64,000 bases of DNA from JAFKFH01 sp017307375. GTDB taxonomy: Bacteria > Pseudomonadota > Alphaproteobacteria > Ferrovibrionales > Ferrovibrionaceae. The notes below the pieces were generated by a model that searched no databases, had not been told where the DNA came from, and saw only the letters and a list, made by a program, of their open reading frames with translations. This document shows, piece by piece, positions 59,385 through 64,000 of this stretch (position 1 is the first letter of the stretch; every line of letters begins with the position of its first letter). Made by a program: the position numbers and the translations under genes. The stretch is from NCBI GenBank assembly GCA_965229335.1, contig OZ245874.1, positions 3,596,001-3,660,000 of the forward strand. Reading direction: 5' to 3'.

Positions 59385-60025
59385 GCAAGCAGCGCATCGA
59401 GCCGCACGGGATCGATCCCGGGCGGCTCGAACGGCCGGTCGTGAGCCAGGGTCAGGAGATGGGACGGCCGGCGCCAACTGGCCGTCCACCAGGTTCTGCC
59501 GGCACAGGTCATCGATCCATCCTCCCAAACCGGCAGTTCGGGGATGGTGATGCCGAGACCCGCGGCCTTCACCACGGCCTCCTTGGCCGTCCAGCATTGC
59601 AGCGTCGCCGCGACCGGGTCGGAAGCCGCGGCGATGCGGCGACGGTCCCACGGTGTCAGCGCGGGGCCGAGGTCGTCGGGATCGAGCGGGCGCAAGAGTT
59701 CGACATCGATGCCGACCGGCCCGTCGCCGCTGGTTGCCAGCGCGACCAGCCCCTCGGCATGGCTGATGCTGAAGTCGATCGCGACGGGAAGCGATGGGCG
59801 GCCGGCGGCATCGATCGCGATCCGGGCGAGCAGGCCGGGATCGAGGTGGTCGTCGATGATCGCGCGGCGCAGCAGCAACCGGCCCAACAGCGTTGCCTGG
59901 GCATCCTGCCAGCGTCGATAGCGGCGGCTGCGATCGAGGTCTGCCGGCGGCAGCAGCGCCGTGGCCGCGGCACGCTCGCCAGCCGTCCACTCGCGTTCAT
60001 TCGGCGTCGTCAGCAGTCGCAGCAT
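59375..60025 (-). CDS. 4'-phosphopantetheinyl transferase (Sfp-type)
   Basis: 216 residues from ATG 60025; a longer form from ATG 60109 would add 28 residues. The metal and CoA site GIDVELLRP and the helix WTAKEAVVKAAGLGI are diagnostic, and SISHAEGLVALA is the other conserved strand. It primes carrier proteins of fatty-acid, polyketide or nonribosomal peptide synthases. It lies beside iron-uptake genes, which could point to siderophore synthesis elsewhere in the genome. Overlaps the SDR end by ten bases. Confidence 0.9.
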   Translation of the reverse strand: MLRLLTTPNEREWTAGERAAATALLPPADLDRSRRYRRWQDAQATLLGRLLLRRAIIDDHLDPGLLARIAIDAAGRPSLPVAIDFSISHAEGLVALATSGDGPVGIDVELLRPLDPDDLGPALTPWDRRRIAAASDPVAATLQCWTAKEAVVKAAGLGITIPELPVWEDGSMTCAGRTWWTASWRRPSHLLTLAHDRPFEPPGIDPVRLDALLAQI

Positions 60026-60143
60026 CGGCCTCGCCAGTCTCGGCGCAGCCCCTTGCACGCGGCAACTTGAAGTCCGGGGGGCGCGTGGCATCAGACTAGC
60101 CTGTGCCATCCGATCGGCAAGGCATTTCGCTTGCCGCAGGTCA

Positions 60144-61373
60144 TCACGCCGACCAGGAATCCCAGGATGATATTCTTAGCGCTGACAGGGCCTTGCTGCG
60201 GGTCGAGTGCTTCTTCATGGCATGGGCGCGCCGACCGGCGCGCTTCTTCCACCAGATGATCGTGCCGGTGATGCCGAGCATGACGACGACGATACCCGCG
60301 ACCGCGATGGCGATGCGGCCGGGCATGCCGGCGATCCTGCCGGAATGCAGCGGCAGCGGCAGGTTCAGGGCGAGATCGCCAGCCGTGCCCCGACCCGGTT
60401 CGATGGCCATCAGTTCGCGTCCGTCGACGTCGTCGAGATAGAGCCGCGGCGCACCCAGCGGCTGTTCGCCGCCGCGGTCGACGAAGCGGACCATGACCAC
60501 GCCGGTGGCCATCGAATGAAACATCGGCCCGGGTGCCGGCCAGCCCTTGGCGTCGGCCGCGGCCCGCGCCCGAGCCGCGATATCGTCGATCGGCAGAAGG
60601 GGGCCGGGCGTGCGCCGGCGCGGCAGGTCGAACGGTGTCGGGGTGACGTCGCTGAACAGGGCGACGACGGGCAGGTAGACCTCGCGCCGCAGGTTCAGCG
60701 CGACCGACGTCAGGGCCAGCATGGCCAGGATGCCCCATAGCCACAATCCGCCTGCGCGGTGGAGGTCGAGATTGCGCCGGTAACTGCCAGCCCCGGGCTT
60801 GATCGACCAGGACGGCCGCCATTTGCGCCAGAAAGGTCGATGCCGCGGCAGGGTCAGCCAGGCACCGACGAAGCAGTCGAGCAGCCAGAGAATCGAGACC
60901 GCCCCGAGCAGCCAGACGCCCCAGCGGCCGGGCAGGTGCAGACTGAAATGCAGCCGGTAGATGAAGGGGACGAGGGTGGCGCGATCGCAGCACCCGGCGA
61001 TGTCGCGGCGGCCGAGGATCCGGCCATCGACCGGGTCGACGAAGATCTCGTTGAACCCGAGCAGGTAGGGCCTGCCGGTCGCCTCGTCGCGGCGGGGTTG
61101 CACGAACATGCGCGCCGCGACACCCGCGGTCGGCGTCAGGGGCAGGGCCGCCACGATCAGGCGCGGGTCCGTCCTCTCGACAGCCTGCTTCAGCGCCGAA
61201 GGTTGCAGGACCGCACCGCGGCCGGGGCTCGAGAACAGATCGGGGTTGAGCCATCCGTCGACCTCGTCGCGGAAGACGAGCACGCTTCCGGTCAGCCCCG
61301 CCACCACCAGGAACAGGGCGATGGCGAGGCCGACCCAGCGATGCAGCCGGACCAGGATGCCACGGACGTCCAT
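60144..61373 (-). CDS. PepSY-associated TM helix protein (iron-regulated membrane protein)
   Basis: 409 residues. Begins LVRLHRWVGLAIALFLVVAGLTGSVLVFRDE, the N-terminal helix of the PepSY_TM family, with further membrane segments near 135-160, 190-215 and 365-385 (ending IIWWKKRAG). PepSY domains lie in the periplasmic loops. Members reduce ferric siderophores at the inner membrane (FoxB/FsrB-like); that role is inferred. TGATG overlap with the receptor gene makes an operon. Confidence 0.88.
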   Translation of the reverse strand: MDVRGILVRLHRWVGLAIALFLVVAGLTGSVLVFRDEVDGWLNPDLFSSPGRGAVLQPSALKQAVERTDPRLIVAALPLTPTAGVAARMFVQPRRDEATGRPYLLGFNEIFVDPVDGRILGRRDIAGCCDRATLVPFIYRLHFSLHLPGRWGVWLLGAVSILWLLDCFVGAWLTLPRHRPFWRKWRPSWSIKPGAGSYRRNLDLHRAGGLWLWGILAMLALTSVALNLRREVYLPVVALFSDVTPTPFDLPRRRTPGPLLPIDDIAARARAAADAKGWPAPGPMFHSMATGVVMVRFVDRGGEQPLGAPRLYLDDVDGRELMAIEPGRGTAGDLALNLPLPLHSGRIAGMPGRIAIAVAGIVVVMLGITGTIIWWKKRAGRRAHAMKKHSTRSKALSALRISSWDSWSA

Positions 61374-63772
61374 CACCAGCGGTACTTCAGGCGGGCGATG
61401 ACGGTGCGGCGGTCGCCATAGAAGCAGGCATAGGTGCAGGCCTCGACATAGTCGCGGTCGAACAGGTTGATCGCATTGAGCGACAGGCCCATCTGGCCGA
61501 TGTCATAGCGGATCAGCGCATCGGCGACGGTGTAGGAAGGTGCCTGGGCATTGTTCGCGGTGTTCCAGGTGGCGCCGACGTAACGCCCGCCGCCACCGAA
61601 GCCGAGGCCAGCCAGCATGCCGTCACGGATCGTGTAGTCGAGCCACAGCGACGCCATCTGCTGCGGCACCCCGGCCGGCCGGCGGCCGAGATCGGCGCCG
61701 TTCGACTTCGAGACCTTGGCGTCGGTGTAGGTATAGGCACCGACAAGGTCGAGCCGGTCGGTCAGCGAAGCGACGGCCTGCAACTCGACACCCTTCGAGC
61801 GGACCTCGCCGGCCTGGACGCTGAAGCCGGGATGGGCCAGATCGGGCGTGGCGACGTTCTGCTGCTTCAGGTCGAAGACCGACGCGGTGAACGAGGCATT
61901 GAGCCCCCGCGGCTCGAATTTCACGCCGGCCTCGTATTGCTGGCCCGTCGTCGGCTGGAAAGCCGCGCCGCCATAGGTCGTGCCGGTGGCCGGCGCAAAC
62001 GATTCGGCATAGCTGACATAGGGAGATACGCCGGAATCGAAGGCGTAGAGCGCGCCGGCCCGCCAGGTGAAGGCCGCGTCGTCCTGCTTGGCCGTCACGT
62101 TGGTCAGCCGGTTCTTGTTGCTCTGATCGACCCAGTCCTGGCGCCCGCCGATCTGCAGGATCAGGCGGTCGAAGATCTTCAGATTGTCCTGGGCGTAGAG
62201 GCCGATCTGGCTGCCGGTCGCGCGGGTCGATGTGACCGGGGTGAAGCCCATGCGCACGGCTGAGCCGTAGACGGGGTTGTAGAGATCGAGCGGGCCGAGG
62301 GTGCCGCTGTACTGCGTGCGGCCCCATTGCCAATTGTTCCAGTCCAGGCCGGCGAGCAGCGTGTGCCGTATGGGACCGGTCGAAATGTCGGCCTGGGCCT
62401 GGTTGTCCAACGCGATGTTCTGCGACTGGTCGAAGCGGGAATAGGCGCTGCGCGTAATGCTGCGCATGCCGGGCTGCCAGGCGAGGAAGGCCACGTCGGC
62501 ATAGTCGTTCTTGTAGTCGGCATAGCGGAAGTTCTGGCGGACCTGCCAGACCTCGTCGAAGCGATGCTCGAACAGGTAGCCGATCGAGCGCGAGGTCCGG
62601 TCCCACTTGTTGTAGTCGGGCTCGCCGATGAAGCGCGAGGTCGCGATCTGGCCATTCGGATTGGCCAGCACCGTGCCCTGGGTCGGGTAGCCGTAGTTGT
62701 AGACCGTCTTCGACTTCATATAGTTGCCGAGGAAGGTCAGTGTCGTGTCGGCGGTCGGGCGCCATGCCAGGGAAGGGGCGACGAAGAGACGGTTGTCCGG
62801 GATGTAGTCGACCATCGTGTCGCTGTCGCGGGCCAGCGCGGTCAGCCGGTAGGACCAGGTTCCCGCGGCATCGAGATTGCCGCCGAAATCGGTCGCCGCC
62901 TGCTTGCGCCGGAAATTGCCGCCTTCGACTTCGACCTCGCCGAAGCTGGCGAATTTCGGCCGCTTCGTAACCAGGTTGATCACGCCGCCGGGCGCGCTCT
63001 GCCCGTAGAGGACCGAGGCTGGGCCCTTCAGCACCTCTATACGCTCCAGTGCATAGGGCTCGGCCATGCCGTCATAGACGTTGTACTGCTGGCGCGTCCC
63101 GTCGCGGAACAGGTTGGAGGCCGACGACTGGAAGCCGCGGATGTTGACGGCATCGTCGGTCCGGTTGAACCCCTGCACCTTGGTGACGCCGGCGGTATAG
63201 CGCAATGCGTCGCCGATGGTCTGAGCTGCCTGGGCGTCGATCTGGTCGCGGGTGATCACGTTGATCGTCTGCGGCGTCTCGATCAGCGGCAGATCGGTCT
63301 TGGTGCCGGTGGCGCTTCGGGTTGCGACGAAACCATCGACCGGGCTCCATGCCGTCTCGAGCGGTGCTGCCGTGCGGCCGTCGACCGTGACGGCGCCCAG
63401 GGTGACGATGTCGGCCCCCGTGGCGGTACCACCCGCTGCCGGTGCCGCCACCAGGGTCGCGGTCGCCGTATCGGTGAAGCGGGCGGCCAGGCCGGTTCCG
63501 GCCAGCAGGCGGTCGAGCGCTGCGGAGGGGGCGAGCACGCCGCGCACCCCGGGGCTGCGGCGGTTGGCGGTCAGGTCGCCGGGCGCGACGATCTGCAGGC
63601 GGCTCTGGACGGCAAAGCGGGTGATCGCCTGGTCGAGGGGCAGCGGCGGAATGTCGAAATCGACTGCTGCGGCGGCCTGCGCCGGTGACGGCTGCGCCAT
63701 GGCCGGTGCGGGCATGGTGGCAAGCAGCCCGGCGGCCAGTACCGCAGCGGCTCCACGGACGACGATCCCCAT
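61373..63772 (-). CDS. TonB-dependent siderophore receptor with N-terminal signalling (STN) domain
   Basis: 799 residues. A signal peptide (ending AMAQ) is followed by an STN domain (FDIPPLPLDQAITRFAVQSR, LQIVAPGDL), which lets the receptor signal through a FecR/ECF-sigma pair, then a plug (TGTKTDLPLIETPQTINVIT, GFQSSASNLFRDG, VLKGPASVLYGQSAPGGVIN) and a 22-strand barrel ending in KYRW. It imports a ferric siderophore, probably FhuA/FoxA-type. The FecR-like tail upstream (63871-64000) fits. Start is ATG 63772. Confidence 0.94.
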   Translation of the reverse strand: MGIVVRGAAAVLAAGLLATMPAPAMAQPSPAQAAAAVDFDIPPLPLDQAITRFAVQSRLQIVAPGDLTANRRSPGVRGVLAPSAALDRLLAGTGLAARFTDTATATLVAAPAAGGTATGADIVTLGAVTVDGRTAAPLETAWSPVDGFVATRSATGTKTDLPLIETPQTINVITRDQIDAQAAQTIGDALRYTAGVTKVQGFNRTDDAVNIRGFQSSASNLFRDGTRQQYNVYDGMAEPYALERIEVLKGPASVLYGQSAPGGVINLVTKRPKFASFGEVEVEGGNFRRKQAATDFGGNLDAAGTWSYRLTALARDSDTMVDYIPDNRLFVAPSLAWRPTADTTLTFLGNYMKSKTVYNYGYPTQGTVLANPNGQIATSRFIGEPDYNKWDRTSRSIGYLFEHRFDEVWQVRQNFRYADYKNDYADVAFLAWQPGMRSITRSAYSRFDQSQNIALDNQAQADISTGPIRHTLLAGLDWNNWQWGRTQYSGTLGPLDLYNPVYGSAVRMGFTPVTSTRATGSQIGLYAQDNLKIFDRLILQIGGRQDWVDQSNKNRLTNVTAKQDDAAFTWRAGALYAFDSGVSPYVSYAESFAPATGTTYGGAAFQPTTGQQYEAGVKFEPRGLNASFTASVFDLKQQNVATPDLAHPGFSVQAGEVRSKGVELQAVASLTDRLDLVGAYTYTDAKVSKSNGADLGRRPAGVPQQMASLWLDYTIRDGMLAGLGFGGGGRYVGATWNTANNAQAPSYTVADALIRYDIGQMGLSLNAINLFDRDYVEACTYACFYGDRRTVIARLKYRW

Positions 63773-63796
63773 TTGTACGTATCCCCCTCACAAATC

Positions 63797-63819
63797 ATCT
63801 AATGAGACGCACTCGCATC
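63797..63819. promoter_or_regulatory. Possible Fur-type iron box upstream of the receptor
   Basis: The reverse strand reads GATGCGAGTG then CGTCTCATTAGAT, whose right half TCTCATTA agrees with the Fur consensus; the left half is weaker. It is 25 bases before the receptor start, the right place for an iron-responsive repressor. Confidence 0.3.
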
Positions 63820-63870
63820 AATAGTCAGGACGACGGCCGTGGGGGATCGCCTAGGGCCGGCGCGAAAAAT

Positions 63871-64000
63871 TTACTTGGCGGATTGCAGCAGGATGAACCG
63901 ACCGGGCAGTCGCGTGACCGTCAGGCCGAGACTGTCGGCGATACGATCGATCGCGTCGTCGAGCCGCCCTTGTTCGAACACGGCAGTCAGGCGCCGGTCG
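63871..64000 (-). CDS. FecR-like anti-sigma/sensor protein, C-terminal end (partial)
   Basis: A leftward frame enters from the window end and stops with TAA at 63871-63873, giving 42 residues (RLTAVFEQGRLDDAIDRIAD, then SLGLTVTRLPGRFILLQSAK). This resembles the C-terminal domain of FecR proteins, which contact the STN domain of a TonB receptor and control an ECF sigma factor. Location next to an STN-type receptor supports the call. Confidence 0.6.
   Translation of the reverse strand, partial: DRRLTAVFEQGRLDDAIDRIADSLGLTVTRLPGRFILLQSAK

Overview
The window is 64 kb of high-GC, densely coded chromosome, most likely from an alphaproteobacterium of Rhodospirillales type. I infer this from the NDUFS4-like Complex I accessory subunit (6462-6770), a double cold-shock-domain protein, a bacteriophytochrome module and the many ATGA/TGATG gene overlaps. 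The genus cannot be read from the sequence.

Layout. 1-6.8 kb: core genes, with the tail of a GGDEF protein, a cupin, a GST-kappa-type isomerase, a low-molecular-weight phosphatase, two cold-shock proteins, a histone-deacetylase-like gene broken by a one-base deletion, a thioesterase, a TPR-methyltransferase, tRNA-Pro, the Complex I subunit and tRNA-Arg. 6.87-12.71 kb: a genomic island in the 3' end of tRNA-Arg(TCT), bounded by a perfect 19-bp repeat of the tRNA end (6849-6867 and 12694-12712). It holds an excisionase-like HTH protein, a PLD-like protein behind an RBS-masking hairpin, an XRE regulator coupled to a membrane protein, an AbiV-like protein and gene remnants, but no visible integrase. 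13-25 kb: an rRNA methyltransferase, a secreted NlpC/P60-like protein, and a catabolic locus (substrate-binding protein, glutamine-synthetase-like ligase, Rieske oxygenase, sensor kinase, isochorismatase-fold protein, IclR regulator) in which two near-identical 15-bp palindromes lie upstream of the oxygenase and the isochorismatase-fold gene.

25-39.7 kb: a complete selenocysteine and formate dehydrogenase cluster. selD (fused to an NDH-2-like flavoprotein), fdhD, a XylB-like sugar dehydrogenase and a mutarotase read leftward. fdnG (in-frame UGA = Sec199, followed by a SECIS-like hairpin), fdnH, fdnI, fdhE, selA, a Sel1-repeat gene, selB and tRNA-Sec (selC) read rightward. Everything needed to make, insert and use selenocysteine in formate dehydrogenase-N is here except the general translation machinery and the molybdenum cofactor pathway.

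39.8-43.3 kb: DedA and VOC proteins, an IS256-type transposase remnant, a DUF6516/HTH toxin-antitoxin-like pair and tRNA-Glu. 43.3-50.3 kb: a red-light sensing operon (bacteriophytochrome, response regulator, hybrid kinase, heme oxygenase) ending in an MFS transporter. 50.3-52.5 kb: asd preceded by a threonine-rich leader peptide with mutually exclusive hairpins (a probable attenuator), then ybaK. 52.5-59.4 kb: an acyl-CoA catabolic operon, a MaoC-type hydratase, a DUF2270 protein and a LysR/SDR pair. 59.4-64 kb: a phosphopantetheinyl transferase and an iron-uptake set (PepSY membrane protein, TonB-dependent siderophore receptor, FecR-like C-terminus).
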